A program made the translations under genes and the position numbers. 64,000 bases of DNA from Peptostreptococcaceae bacterium oral taxon 113 str. W5053 (GTDB taxonomy: Bacteria > Bacillota > Clostridia > Tissierellales > Peptoniphilaceae): contig KI259809.1 in assembly GCA_000467935.1 (NCBI GenBank), positions 115,556 through 179,555 of the forward strand, given 5' to 3'. Numbering within the stretch: position 1 is the stretch's first letter; every line of letters starts with the position of its first letter. Below are positions 10,210 to 19,230 of the stretch, one piece after another. Below the pieces are notes generated by a model. The model was given only the letters and a program-made list of their open reading frames with translations, had not been told where the DNA came from and searched no databases.

Positions 10210-12435
10210 ATGGCAAATAGACGTAAGAAACTAAAAAAGAATAAAGGCTTTTCTTTTTTGAATATTTTATTATTTATTCTTTTTATCATTTTTTTATTAA
10301 TAATTTTTAATGGGACCGGATATATAGGAAAAGTATTAAAGGATTTACTTTCTCCTTTATTTGGAGTTTTTTCACCAATTATAATTTTATATGCAATATG
10401 TTTAATATTGGCATTTCACTTAAAAAAACACAAACAAAAATTTTTAAAATATCTTTTATATTCAGGTATCGTATTGCTAACGGTTATGATTTTAGTTGAT
10501 ATTCACTTATTATCATATTCTGCATTTTCTAAAAGAATGACTGAAAGTTCTTATTTATCATCTTCCTATAAAGGAGCTGGATATCTAGGTAGTGTTTTTG
10601 GATTCTTATTTCAAAAATTTTTGGGAAATATTGGAACGATTGTCATTTTTGTAATAATATATTTTTTTATAAGTTTATCAATTTTTAATTATTCCTTTAA
10701 GGATTTTATTTCAAAAATAAAAGTATTTACAACAAGAATAATTTACACTTTAAAAAAACGAAAAGTAAAACAAACTGAAAGAAAAGAAATTTTATTTGTC
10801 AACAATAACGGTGATAATAGTTTAATCAATCAAAATAAGAAAATATCCGTTCCTGAAATATCAAATCATCAAGAATACTCCTCTGCCGGTTCAGATATAC
10901 AGATGGAAGAAAATATAAAAGGAGGTGCACAATTATCCTTTGAGGATCTGAAAGTAAAAACGGATAATATTACCACTTATGAATATCCATCTATAAATCT
11001 GTTAAACAGTATTGCATCGAGTAATACTATAGACAATAAAGCACTTAAGCAAAATGCAAATAAAATCATCCAAACTTTGGCTAGTTTTGGAATTGATGGA
11101 AAAATTTCTAAAATAAATAAAGGACCTTCTGTCACTTGTTATGAACTACAACCCAGTCCAGGGGTAAAAGTTAGTCGTATTGTTAATTTAGCAGATAATA
11201 TAGCTCTTAGCTTGGCTAGTTCTGGAATTCGCATTGAGGCGCCTATGCCGGGAAAAGCTGCAGTGGGCATTGAAGTTCCGAACAAAGACAAGGATATGGT
11301 CAGTATTCGTGAAATGTTAGAAAATGAATTATACACGCATTCTGAATATATGATTCCTTTTGCTATTGGGAAAAATATATTTGGAGCTCCTATTATAGCA
11401 GGGATAGAAAAAATGCCTCATTTATTAGTTGCAGGTGCCACAGGCTCAGGGAAAAGTGTCTGTATCAATACCTTAATCTTAAGCATTCTTTACTCTATGT
11501 CTCCAAAAGAGTGTAAATTGCTTTTAATCGATCCCAAAGTAGTTGAATTATCCGTATATAATGGAATTCCTCATTTAATTGCACCTGTCGTAACAAATCC
11601 GAAAAAAGCTACAAATGCATTAGGCTGGGCTGTATCTGAAATGGATCGTCGTTATAAACTTTTTGCAGAACATAAAGTTAGAGATTTTATTTCCTATCAA
11701 AAAAAAGCTAAAACTAATGGGGAAGAAGAAATTCCCTATATTGTTATTATTATTGATGAATTAGCTGACTTAATGATGGAATCTGCCGCTGATGTAGATA
11801 AGAAAATTTGTCGTATTGCTCAGCTTGCACGTGCTTGCGGAATTCATTTAGTTGTTGCAACGCAAAGACCTAGTGTAGATGTCATCACCGGTACTATTAA
11901 AGCAAATATTCCATCTAGAATTTCTTTCCAAGTATCATCTCAAGTTGATTCGAGAACAATTTTAGATATGTCAGGGGCTGAGAAATTACTTGGGAAAGGG
12001 GATATGCTGTTCTTTCCGAGTCACTTGGCAAAACCAATGAGAGTGCAAGGGGCTTTTGTTAGTGACGAAGAAGTTGAAAAGGTGGTAAATACTCTTAAAT
12101 CAGATTATTCCTCAGAGTATATAAAAACAGCTCAGGAAGACATTGAAACTGGAGTTGATATTTCGGAAGGAAAAACCCTTTCTAACGAAGGAAGGGATGA
12201 ACTCATACAAGAAGCCATTCAAATTGTTATTGCAGAGAAACAAGCTAGCATATCTCAAATGCAGCGTAAGCTAAAAGTTGGATATGCACGAGCTGGGAGA
12301 ATTATTGATGAATTAGAGGCTATGAATATCGTGGGTCCTTATGAAGGAAGTAAGCCCAGAAAAGTATTAGTAGGGGTTGAATATTTGGAACAAAAGAATG
12401 AAATGAGGCGAGATCAAGATGAACTTACCGAATAA
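10210..12435 (+). CDS. ftsK: FtsK/SpoIIIE-family DNA translocase
   Basis: A 741-residue DNA pump acting at the division septum. The N-terminal 180 residues hold four hydrophobic segments; a linker of low complexity follows. The motor has Walker A GATGSGKSVCIN and Walker B YIVIIIDELADLMM, and the C-terminus has the winged-helix gamma domain (ISQMQRKLKVGYARAGRIIDELE) that reads KOPS/SRS-type sites. ATG 10210 is preferred over GTG 10201 because AGGATGTGA spaces for it. The stop codon lies 17 nt inside pgsA. Confidence 0.95.
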   Translation: MANRRKKLKKNKGFSFLNILLFILFIIFLLIIFNGTGYIGKVLKDLLSPLFGVFSPIIILYAICLILAFHLKKHKQKFLKYLLYSGIVLLTVMILVDIHLLSYSAFSKRMTESSYLSSSYKGAGYLGSVFGFLFQKFLGNIGTIVIFVIIYFFISLSIFNYSFKDFISKIKVFTTRIIYTLKKRKVKQTERKEILFVNNNGDNSLINQNKKISVPEISNHQEYSSAGSDIQMEENIKGGAQLSFEDLKVKTDNITTYEYPSINLLNSIASSNTIDNKALKQNANKIIQTLASFGIDGKISKINKGPSVTCYELQPSPGVKVSRIVNLADNIALSLASSGIRIEAPMPGKAAVGIEVPNKDKDMVSIREMLENELYTHSEYMIPFAIGKNIFGAPIIAGIEKMPHLLVAGATGSGKSVCINTLILSILYSMSPKECKLLLIDPKVVELSVYNGIPHLIAPVVTNPKKATNALGWAVSEMDRRYKLFAEHKVRDFISYQKKAKTNGEEEIPYIVIIIDELADLMMESAADVDKKICRIAQLARACGIHLVVATQRPSVDVITGTIKANIPSRISFQVSSQVDSRTILDMSGAEKLLGKGDMLFFPSHLAKPMRVQGAFVSDEEVEKVVNTLKSDYSSEYIKTAQEDIETGVDISEGKTLSNEGRDELIQEAIQIVIAEKQASISQMQRKLKVGYARAGRIIDELEAMNIVGPYEGSKPRKVLVGVEYLEQKNEMRRDQDELTE

Positions 12436-12961
12436 AATTACAATATTTAGAATTTTACTGGTACCTGTATTTGTTTCTTCAATGATTATCAACAAAACCA
12501 ATAATTTATGGCCGTGTATGATTTTTATAATTGCTTCTGTTACTGATACATTAGATGGTAATATTGCAAGAAAATATAATCTAGTAACAACTTTTGGTAA
12601 ATTTCTGGATCCGTTAGCAGATAAAATTTTAACAGCAGCTGCTTTTATTATGCTGGTAGAATTAGGAAAAATTCCTGCATGGATTTGTATCATTATTTTA
12701 TCAAGGGAATTGATTATTACTGCTTTTCGAACCATTGCAGCTTCAGAAGGAATAACCATTGCAGCCAGTCCGTTCGGAAAATTGAAAACTATTTTTCAAA
12801 TGCTTGCAATTATTCTTTTATTAGGAAATAATATGTTTTTTATCAATTATGGCATTCCAATGGATCAAATAATGGTATATATCTGTTTGTTTTTTACTGT
12901 TTTATCAGGGATAGATTATATTATCAAAAACAAAAAAGTATTAGATTTAAAAAATATTTAG
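12419..12961 (+). CDS. pgsA: CDP-diacylglycerol-glycerol-3-phosphate 3-phosphatidyltransferase
   Basis: A 180-residue membrane enzyme making phosphatidylglycerophosphate. The CDP-alcohol phosphotransferase signature DTLDGNIARKYNLVTTFGKFLDPLADK carries the catalytic aspartates (D-x2-DG-x2-AR-x8-G-x3-D-x3-D). Several hydrophobic helices follow. It overlaps ftsK by 17 nt. pgsA directly precedes recA as in Bacillus, but cinA, usually between them, is missing. Confidence 0.95.
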   Translation: MNLPNKITIFRILLVPVFVSSMIINKTNNLWPCMIFIIASVTDTLDGNIARKYNLVTTFGKFLDPLADKILTAAAFIMLVELGKIPAWICIIILSRELIITAFRTIAASEGITIAASPFGKLKTIFQMLAIILLLGNNMFFINYGIPMDQIMVYICLFFTVLSGIDYIIKNKKVLDLKNI

Positions 12962-12969
12962 CGAAAAGA

Positions 12970-12998
12970 TTGACGTTATCAATAATATGCATTAAAAT
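12970..12998 (+). promoter_or_regulatory. Sigma-A promoter of recA
   Basis: TTGACG (12970-12975), a 17-nt spacer and TAAAAT (12993-12998). The predicted start point near 13005 lies inside the LexA box that follows, so repressor binding would block initiation. Confidence 0.8.
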
Positions 12999-13004
12999 AA
13001 AGGA

Positions 13005-13018
13005 AGAACTTATGTTCT
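13005..13018 (+). promoter_or_regulatory. LexA (SOS) operator of recA
   Basis: A-GAAC-TTAT-GTTC-T is a perfect match to the Gram-positive SOS box core GAAC-N4-GTTC and is palindromic over the outer bases. It begins 7 nt after the -10 hexamer. A lexA gene is encoded 7 kb downstream on the same strand. Confidence 0.85.
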
Positions 13019-13039
13019 TTTTTAGAGGGGGATTTTATC

Positions 13040-14062
13040 ATGGCAAATTTAATTGATGAAAATAGGCAACGTGCTCTAAATGCGGCATTCTTAAAAATTG
13101 AAAAACAATTTGGAAAAGGATCCGTTATGAAATTAGGAGATCAACCTGTCAATGCTATTCAATCTATTCCTACAGGTGCATTAAATTTAGATATCGCTCT
13201 TGGAATTGGTGGATTGCCCAGAGGCAGAATTACAGAAATTTTTGGACCTGAATCATCAGGAAAGACTACAGTAGCTTTGCATGCTATTGCTGAAGCACAA
13301 AAAAATGGCGGAGTAGCAGCTTTTGTTGATGCTGAGCATGCTTTAGATCCTATTTATGCTCGTAATCTTGGAGTTGATATTGACAACTTAATCGTTTCTC
13401 AACCGGATACAGGTGAGCAAGCACTTGAAATTACCGAAGCGCTTATTCGTAGTAATGCCGTTGATATTATCGTCATTGATTCTGTTGCTGCATTAGTTCC
13501 GAGAGCTGAAATTGAAGGTGAAATGGGAGATAGTCATGTTGGCTTGCTTGCGCGTTTAATGTCTCAAGCACTTAGAAAATTAGCGGGTATTATCAATAAA
13601 ACCAATACTGTTCTTATTTTCATCAACCAATTAAGAGAAAAAGTTGGAGTTATGTTTGGAAATCCGGAAACTACTCCAGGGGGAAGGGCGTTAAAATTTT
13701 ATTCTAGCGTTCGGTTAGACATTCGACGTGTCACCATGATTAAAGATGGAGAAGACACTATTGGCAATTGTACTCGTGTCAAAGTGGTAAAAAATAAAGT
13801 AGCTCCACCTTTTAAAACAGTTGAATTTGATATTATGTATGGAACGGGGATTTCAAAAGAAGGTACCGTTTTAGATATGGCCGTTGCAGAAGGGATTGTT
13901 GATAAAGCAGGTGCTTGGTATAGTTATAATAATGAACGCTTAGGACAAGGTAGAGAGCGTGTCAAGCAATATCTTACGGAACATCCGGACTTTACCGCGG
14001 AATTAGAAAAAAACATTCGTGAAAAACATCAAATTATCCCAGAAAACAATTTTGAAGAATAA
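13040..14062 (+). CDS. recA: Recombinase RecA
   Basis: A 340-residue strand-exchange ATPase and LexA coprotease. It has Walker [10 protein letters not shown] (about 69-77), Walker [13 protein letters not shown], the L1/L2 DNA-binding loops ([45 protein letters not shown]) and the C-terminal domain. ATG 13040 follows AGAGGGGG. The gene is preceded by a promoter with a LexA box and followed by a weak hairpin terminator, then a Mre11/Rad50-like cassette. Confidence 0.99.
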   Translation: MANLIDENRQRALNAAFLKIEKQFGKGSVMKLGDQPVNAIQSIPTGALNLDIALGIGGLPRGRITEIFGPESSGKTTVALHAIAEAQKNGGVAAFVDAEHALDPIYARNLGVDIDNLIVSQPDTGEQALEITEALIRSNAVDIIVIDSVAALVPRAEIEGEMGDSHVGLLARLMSQALRKLAGIINKTNTVLIFINQLREKVGVMFGNPETTPGGRALKFYSSVRLDIRRVTMIKDGEDTIGNCTRVKVVKNKVAPPFKTVEFDIMYGTGISKEGTVLDMAVAEGIVDKAGAWYSYNNERLGQGRERVKQYLTEHPDFTAELEKNIREKHQIIPENNFEE

Positions 14063-14086
14063 AGGTCTCCTTTTAGGAGGCTTTTT
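14061..14086 (+). terminator. Weak terminator between recA and the Mre11-like gene
   Basis: AAGGTCTCC (14062-14070), loop TTTTA, GGAGGCTTTTT (14076-14086). The stem has one G-T pair and one bulge, so it is imperfect. The next gene starts 15 nt later and no separate promoter is seen, so partial readthrough from recA is likely. Confidence 0.65.
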
Positions 14087-14101
14087 ATATAGGTGATAGA
14101 A

Positions 14102-15091
14102 ATGAAATTTTTATTTATAACAGATACTCATTTCAGAAGTAATTCTCCAAGATCTAGAAGAGATGATTTTCAAATGTCCATGGTTTCAAAAATGAATGAA
14201 ATAGGAGATATTATTTCAAAGGAAAAAATTGATTATGTTTTACATGGGGGAGATCTTTTTGACAGACCGGACATTCCCTTTAAAACAGCATCGCTTTTTT
14301 CTAAAATTCTATTGTCTTATAAAGTACCTATATATATTATCAGTGGAAATCATGATTCTTATGGGCAAAATCCGGTCACCATTGATCGATCCATTCTTGG
14401 GTTATTGGCTTCATTAAATATTGTAAATTTGATAGATTATAATACTGTTTTATTGAAAGAGGAAAATTTAACGGTTCAATTATACGGGACCCCATATCGA
14501 TATGATTTGGATCGAAATCCATTAAATTATTCCTTTGAACGAGTCAAAGATGCAGATTTTTGCATTCAAATGGCGCATGGATTTATTTTAAGGAAGCCAT
14601 TTCTTCAAGGCATAGATTATACACTGGTTGAAGACTTAAAGGATTCAAATGCAGATATTTTATTTTCAGGGCATTATCATTCAGGTTTTGAAAAGGTTAA
14701 AATCAATAAAACTCTTTTTTATAATCCCGGAAGTTTGGCTAGAATGAGTAACAGCAAGACAGAACAAAATCGAAATCCAAAAGTAGTATTAGTTGAAGTT
14801 TTGAAACTAAATAACACAGTAAAATACACCATACAAGATATTTACTTGAAATCGGCGAAACCTGGAAAAGAGGTGATTTCAAGATCTATTGTTGATCAAA
14901 ACAAAATGCGAATGGAAAATTTAATCTATTTTAAACAAGCTATACACGAAAATTTGGATTTATCAAAATATAATATTTTTTCTATTTTAAACGATATATC
15001 CCCTAAAAAAGGATTTGATGCTTCTTTAATATCGGATGCTCGAACTCGAATATTGGAAGCGGCAGAAGAAATTGGAGAACATAATGTGTAA
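14102..15091 (+). CDS. Mre11-like DNA repair exonuclease (metallophosphoesterase)
   Basis: A 329-residue calcineurin-like phosphoesterase. The five metal-binding motifs are visible: FITDTHFR (D8, H10), LHGGDLFDRP, ISGNHDSYG, QMAHGF and FSGHYHSGF. This pattern and the partner ATPase genes mark it as a Mre11/SbcD-type nuclease subunit, but outside the canonical SbcD subgroup. ATG 14102 is preferred over GTG 14093 since AGGTGA (14091-14096) precedes it. It overlaps the next gene by 8 nt (ATGTGTAA). It follows recA, where rny would normally come next. Substrate and partners are inferred. Confidence 0.82.
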   Translation: MKFLFITDTHFRSNSPRSRRDDFQMSMVSKMNEIGDIISKEKIDYVLHGGDLFDRPDIPFKTASLFSKILLSYKVPIYIISGNHDSYGQNPVTIDRSILGLLASLNIVNLIDYNTVLLKEENLTVQLYGTPYRYDLDRNPLNYSFERVKDADFCIQMAHGFILRKPFLQGIDYTLVEDLKDSNADILFSGHYHSGFEKVKINKTLFYNPGSLARMSNSKTEQNRNPKVVLVEVLKLNNTVKYTIQDIYLKSAKPGKEVISRSIVDQNKMRMENLIYFKQAIHENLDLSKYNIFSILNDISPKKGFDASLISDARTRILEAAEEIGEHNV

Positions 15092-16529
15092 ACTAAAAGA
15101 ATTACGAATTAAAAACTTTCAATCTCATGAAGACACTCAACTTTCTTTTTCTGAAGAAATGACAGTTATTCTTGGAGCGTCTGATGTTGGCAAATCTTCA
15201 ATTATCAGAGCTCTTAAATGGACTCTTTTTAATGAACCTTCCGGTGATTTTTTTATCCGCAAAGGGGAAAAGGATGTAAAAGTAACCATTACTTTTGATA
15301 ATGGGAATATATTGATACGAGGAAGAAATGCTACTAAAAATTATTATGAATTAATCCACAAAGATGGGCAATCTAAAATTTTGGAAAACTTTGGGACGGG
15401 ATTGCCGGAAATAGTTACTGAATTTACTCAGATACAAAAAATTAAAATAGATGAAGACCATGAAACTTGCTTAAATATTTCAGATCAATTAGAAGGGCCG
15501 TTTTTACTTTCTGAGCGAAATTCACTTCGAGCTAGTGCACTTGGACGAATTTCCGGTGTACATATTATAGATTATGCAGTAAAGAAGTTGAATAAAGAAT
15601 TAAAAAGTGAAAAAAGTGAAAATAAATTAAGAGAAGAAAAAATCAATTTTTTATCAGAAAAATTAAAAGAATATGATAACTTACCTAATTTGCAAAAGAA
15701 GATAATGTCTCTTGAAAAAGTTTTAAAAAAAGTTGAAGAAAAACAAACAATTTTAAATCATATTGAAAAAATACAATCAAGTCTTGATACCCTGAATCAG
15801 TTAACATTAAATTTAAAAATAGAGATTGATGCATGTTATGGATTACAGCATATTCAAAAGCTATTGCCGATGTTAACTCAAAAACAACAATCTTTATGGC
15901 ATGACTTCTATTTATATGAAAATCTTAAAGAAAATTATAATCGAATAAAAGAAAATGAACAAGATATAAAATTATGTCTAAATTTACATCATTACAGAAC
16001 AAATATCATGTCGTTAGAAAGGAAAAAAAATCAAATTCAATCATTATTCAATATAAGACATGAATTATATGAAATAAAGCATAGCTCCGAATCTTTTAAA
16101 ATGGTAAAAAAATTACCTATAGAATACTTGCTGAAAAATTTTTCTCAGTTGAACAATATTTCAAAATTTTTAATCAAATTGGTAAATTTAAATGAATTAT
16201 TATTTCAAATTAATTTTAAATTAAATAAGGCAAGATATTATTATCCAATATATAGTCATTGTGATGAAGCTCATAAAAAAATATCTCTTTTATTTACAAA
16301 ATTAAAGCAATTAAATTTTCTTTGGGAATTAAAAAAAGAATTATTAGTTTTTAAAGAAGACTTACAGAAAATAGATAAACAAGTAAAAATAAATACTTCC
16401 AAAATGGAAGAAGGATATAAAAAATATTACAGTCTTCTTAAAAAAATTGGAAAATGTCCATTTTGTTTTCAAGTTATTGAAAATAATGTTTTAGAGCATA
16501 TTATTTCAGAAATAAAAAAGGAGCGTTAA
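15084..16529 (+). CDS. Rad50/SbcC-like ATPase, N-terminal half ending at a zinc hook
   Basis: A 481-residue protein with the N-terminal ABC-ATPase lobe of Rad50: MCKLKELRIKNFQSHEDT, Walker A GASDVGKS (31-38) and a Q-loop region near QLEGPFLLSE. A long helical, coiled-coil-rich segment fills about residues 185-450. It ends with a zinc-hook-like CPFC (C458, C461) only about 20 residues from the C-terminus. Signature and Walker B motifs are absent; they lie in a separate gene at 16778-17446. ATG 15084 follows GGAG. The stop is clean and the next gene has its own AAGGAG, so this looks like a natural split, not a frameshift. Confidence 0.8.
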   Translation: MCKLKELRIKNFQSHEDTQLSFSEEMTVILGASDVGKSSIIRALKWTLFNEPSGDFFIRKGEKDVKVTITFDNGNILIRGRNATKNYYELIHKDGQSKILENFGTGLPEIVTEFTQIQKIKIDEDHETCLNISDQLEGPFLLSERNSLRASALGRISGVHIIDYAVKKLNKELKSEKSENKLREEKINFLSEKLKEYDNLPNLQKKIMSLEKVLKKVEEKQTILNHIEKIQSSLDTLNQLTLNLKIEIDACYGLQHIQKLLPMLTQKQQSLWHDFYLYENLKENYNRIKENEQDIKLCLNLHHYRTNIMSLERKKNQIQSLFNIRHELYEIKHSSESFKMVKKLPIEYLLKNFSQLNNISKFLIKLVNLNELLFQINFKLNKARYYYPIYSHCDEAHKKISLLFTKLKQLNFLWELKKELLVFKEDLQKIDKQVKINTSKMEEGYKKYYSLLKKIGKCPFCFQVIENNVLEHIISEIKKER

Positions 16530-16530
16530 T

Positions 16531-16788
16531 ATGAATTATGAGAAAGAATTAAATGAATTGAAAATGAACTTGGAAAAAGCAAATCGATTTAAAATTCGTG
16601 CAGAATCTAAACTTGAAGAACTTAATTCAAGAAAAGAAGAACTCTTGAAAGAATTACATCAATATGGTATTGAACCCGAAAATTTAAATGATGAAATTGA
16701 AAAACTCAAAAAAGAAATAGAAGATGGCATAAGAGAAGCAAATGAATTGTTACCATTAGAACTATTGGAGAAAATAAATGATGACTAA
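16531..16788 (+). CDS. Small coiled-coil protein of the split Rad50 cassette
   Basis: An 85-residue, highly charged protein predicted to be almost wholly helical: long Glu/Lys heptads (KELNELKMNLEKANRFKIRAE) are broken by one loop around GIEPENLND. No known domain is recognised. It starts 1 nt after the N-half stop with AAGGAG 8 nt upstream, and its end overlaps the C-half gene by 11 nt. Its position between the two ATPase halves suggests it is part of the coiled-coil arm or a bridging subunit; that is inference. Confidence 0.7.
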   Translation: MNYEKELNELKMNLEKANRFKIRAESKLEELNSRKEELLKELHQYGIEPENLNDEIEKLKKEIEDGIREANELLPLELLEKINDD

Positions 16789-17446
16789 AGAAGAATTAGA
16801 AAATAATTTTAAAAATTTTCAAAGATATTATTTGAGAAAAAAATTGGAGAAGGAGTATTTTGAAAATGAGCTAAAGAATTTGAAAAACACTTATGAAGAG
16901 TCTGAAATTAATCAACTGAGAATGGAAAAAATTTTGGAGCTATTTCATAGTATTTCTACTTTTTCAAGAGAACAATCTAAAATTCAAATTGAAAATATAG
17001 TAACGTCATGTTTGAAAATGATTTTTGAAGAAGACATCGATTTTAAAATAGAATTAACAGAACAAAGAGGAAGAATGAACGCTGACTTTCTTGTGTCTGA
17101 TTGGATTTACGATAAAAAATATTATTATAAGCCCGAATTATCCAGAGGCGGAGGCGTTGTTGATATTATTTCAATAGCATTACGTATTGCTTTTCTTCTT
17201 AAATACGCACATGAGAAAAAAGGACCTATTATCTTAGACGAGCCTGCCAAGCATTTAAGTGAGGAATATATTTTTAATTTATCCGAATTTTTAAAACAAA
17301 TCTCAAAAGAATTTAATCGACAAATCATTTTAGTAACACACAATCAACATTTATCTTCTATCGGAAATTATACTTATCGAATTGAAAAACACAACGGAAA
17401 AAGTATCGTTGCTAATTTTAATCAGCTTGACAGTACATTGGATTAG
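16778..17446 (+). CDS. Rad50/SbcC-like ATPase, C-terminal half
   Basis: A 222-residue protein holding the second ATPase lobe. About 75 residues of returning coiled coil come first. Then the ABC signature LSRGGGVVD (121-129), Walker B GPIILDEP (149-156), a D-loop-like AKHLSEE and an H-loop LVTHN (about H188). It has no Walker A; that is on the 15084-16529 product. The start ATG 16778 has GGAG 7 nt upstream, and its reading frame overlaps the previous gene by 11 nt. The SRGGGVVD form of the signature differs from canonical SbcC. A stem-loop terminator follows. Confidence 0.82.
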   Translation: MMTKEELENNFKNFQRYYLRKKLEKEYFENELKNLKNTYEESEINQLRMEKILELFHSISTFSREQSKIQIENIVTSCLKMIFEEDIDFKIELTEQRGRMNADFLVSDWIYDKKYYYKPELSRGGGVVDIISIALRIAFLLKYAHEKKGPIILDEPAKHLSEEYIFNLSEFLKQISKEFNRQIILVTHNQHLSSIGNYTYRIEKHNGKSIVANFNQLDSTLD

Positions 17447-17461
17447 CTATAAAATGAATAA

Positions 17462-17499
17462 AGAAAATGTGCTGTTTTTTGCATATTTTCTCATTTTTT
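17462..17499 (+). terminator. Terminator of the split Rad50 cassette
   Basis: AGAAAATGTGC (17462-17472) pairs with GCATATTTTCT (17481-17491) over 11 bp with one G-T pair, loop TGTTTTTT, then CATTTTTT. It separates the cassette from rny. Confidence 0.75.
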
Positions 17500-17532
17500 G
17501 TATCTTGAAAATAAAATATAAGGAGGTGTAGT

Positions 17533-19089
17533 GTGGAGTTTTATATTCTAATTGGCCTCTTGCTTCTTGTAATTGGTATTTTAATTGGTTTTTTAATCCG
17601 TAAGCACATTGCTGAAAATAAAATTGGAAATGCTGAAAAATTAGCGGAGAAAATTGTGAATGATGCTAACGATCATGCAGATTCCATAAAACAAAAAACT
17701 GATAACGAAGTAAAAGCGAGTCTTTTAGAAGCAAAAGACGAAGTTCACCGATTAAGAACTGAACAAGAGAAAGAAAACAAAGAGAGGCGAAGTGAAATAC
17801 AACGTCAAGAAATTCGCCTTCAAAAAAGAGAAGAAAATCTGGATCGTAAAGCAGAAAATCTTGAACAAAAGGAAGAGAAGCTTTCGAAAAAGGTAGCTTT
17901 TTTGGATGAAAAAGAAAAAGAATTAGAGGAATTGCGTCAAAAAGAAAGTGAAGAATTAGAACACATTGCTGAATTATCACGAGAAGAAGCCAGAGAAACT
18001 TTGTTAAATGATGTGCGTAAGGACATTGTTCATGACACGGCTGTTATTATCAAAGAAAATGAACAACGCATAAAAGAAGATTCTGAAAAAACAGCTAGAG
18101 AAATTATTACTTCCGTTATTCAACGTTATGCGGCAAATCATGTTGCAGAAAACACGGTGTCCGTGGTTGCGTTACCAAACGAAGAAATGAAGGGTCGAAT
18201 TATTGGTCGCGAAGGTAGAAATATTCGTGCTTTAGAAACATTGACCGGGATTGATCTAATTATCGATGATACTCCTGAAGCTGTTGTTTTATCTGGTTTT
18301 GACCCTGTTCGTCGTGAGATTGCAAGAATCGCCTTGGAAAAATTGATTCTTGACGGTCGTATTCACCCCGCACGTATCGAGGAAATGGTTGAAAAAGCTC
18401 GACAAGAAATGGACATTATTATAAAAGAGGCGGGAGAAGAAGCGTGTGTTGAGGTGAATGTTCATGGTTTATCCCCCGAAATCATTAAGTTATTAGGACG
18501 ACTTAAGTTTAGGACTTCGTACGGACAAAATGTATTGAAACACTCCATTGAAGTAGCTACTATCGCAGGAATGTTGGCTCATGAATTGGGTGCGAATGTT
18601 CGAATTGCTCGAAGGGCCGGATTACTCCATGATATAGGAAAATCTATTGATCACGAAGTGGAAGGACCTCACGTTGATATTGGCGTTAATGTGTTAAAAC
18701 GCAATAAAGAAAATAAAGAAGTCATTCACGCTGTGCATGCGCATCATGGCGATGTAGCTCCAGAAACGGCTGAAGCAATCATTGTTCAAGCTGCTGATGC
18801 AATATCGGCTGCTAGACCGGGCGCGAGACGAGAATCTTTAGAAAATTACATTAAACGCTTAGAAAACTTAGAAGAAATTGCAAATTCTTTTAATGGCGTA
18901 GAAAAATGTTTTGCTATTCAAGCTGGTCGAGAACTTCGAATTATGGTTAAGCCGGAAAGCATTCCCGAAGATGAAATGACCATTCTTGGACGCGATATAG
19001 CCAAAAGAATTGAAAATGAACTGGAATATCCCGGACAAATCAAAGTGAACATTATTAGAGAAACGAGAATTACCAGTATCGCAAAATAA
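17533..19089 (+). CDS. rny: Ribonuclease Y
   Basis: A 518-residue membrane-anchored endoribonuclease that starts mRNA decay. The N-terminus is one transmembrane helix ([20 protein letters not shown]). A long Glu/Lys-rich coiled coil follows (about 25-200), then a KH domain ([15 protein letters not shown]) and an HD domain with [21 protein letters not shown]. The start is GTG 17533 with AGGAGG 6 nt upstream. In relatives rny directly follows recA; here the Mre11/Rad50-like cassette lies between them. Confidence 0.97.
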   Translation: MEFYILIGLLLLVIGILIGFLIRKHIAENKIGNAEKLAEKIVNDANDHADSIKQKTDNEVKASLLEAKDEVHRLRTEQEKENKERRSEIQRQEIRLQKREENLDRKAENLEQKEEKLSKKVAFLDEKEKELEELRQKESEELEHIAELSREEARETLLNDVRKDIVHDTAVIIKENEQRIKEDSEKTAREIITSVIQRYAANHVAENTVSVVALPNEEMKGRIIGREGRNIRALETLTGIDLIIDDTPEAVVLSGFDPVRREIARIALEKLILDGRIHPARIEEMVEKARQEMDIIIKEAGEEACVEVNVHGLSPEIIKLLGRLKFRTSYGQNVLKHSIEVATIAGMLAHELGANVRIARRAGLLHDIGKSIDHEVEGPHVDIGVNVLKRNKENKEVIHAVHAHHGDVAPETAEAIIVQAADAISAARPGARRESLENYIKRLENLEEIANSFNGVEKCFAIQAGRELRIMVKPESIPEDEMTILGRDIAKRIENELEYPGQIKVNIIRETRITSIAK

Positions 19090-19090
19090 G

Positions 19091-19117
19091 AAGAGCTTAA
19101 ATTAAAAGCTCTTTTTT
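19091..19117 (+). terminator. Terminator of rny
   Basis: AAGAGCTT (19091-19098) pairs with AAGCTCTT (19106-19113), followed by T residues. It starts 2 nt after the rny stop codon. Confidence 0.85.
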
Positions 19118-19135
19118 ATTGTATTTAGCTTGTGT

Positions 19136-19164
19136 TTGAAAAATCTACATTCTTATGATATTAT
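19136..19164 (+). promoter_or_regulatory. Predicted sigma-A promoter of xerC
   Basis: TTGAAA (19136-19141), 17-nt spacer, TATTAT (19159-19164), with TG at 19156-19157 (extended -10). The predicted start near 19171 is where a perfect 16-bp hairpin begins. Confidence 0.7.
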
Positions 19165-19171
19165 AAAAAAT

Positions 19172-19207
19172 AACAATTGCACAAAATTATTATTTTGTGC
19201 AATTGTT
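19172..19207 (+). other. Perfect 16-bp hairpin at the 5' end of the xerC transcript
   Basis: AACAATTGCACAAAAT (19172-19187), loop TATT, ATTTTGTGCAATTGTT (19192-19207), with no mismatch. It lies between the predicted promoter and AGGAG (19213-19217). It may be a 5' mRNA stabiliser, an operator palindrome or a translation control element. It is not followed by a clear T tract, so a terminator role is less likely. Confidence 0.8.
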
Positions 19208-19230
19208 TAAAAAGGAGTTGAAATGAATAA

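Noticed and set aside
15084..17446. The three Rad50-like ORFs as one gene broken by frameshifts
   Set aside because: Each ORF has its own well-spaced ribosome-binding site, the first ends just after a zinc-hook motif, and the overlaps (11 nt) and 1-nt gap look like designed junctions; no homopolymer error is needed to explain them.
17666..17980. 104-residue ORF on the - strand in rny
   Set aside because: It mirrors the repetitive Glu/Lys coiled coil of RNase Y; no ribosome-binding site or domain.
19172..19207. Hairpin before xerC as a second rny terminator
   Set aside because: A good rny terminator already lies at 19091-19117, there is a promoter between the two, and no clear T tract follows the second stem.
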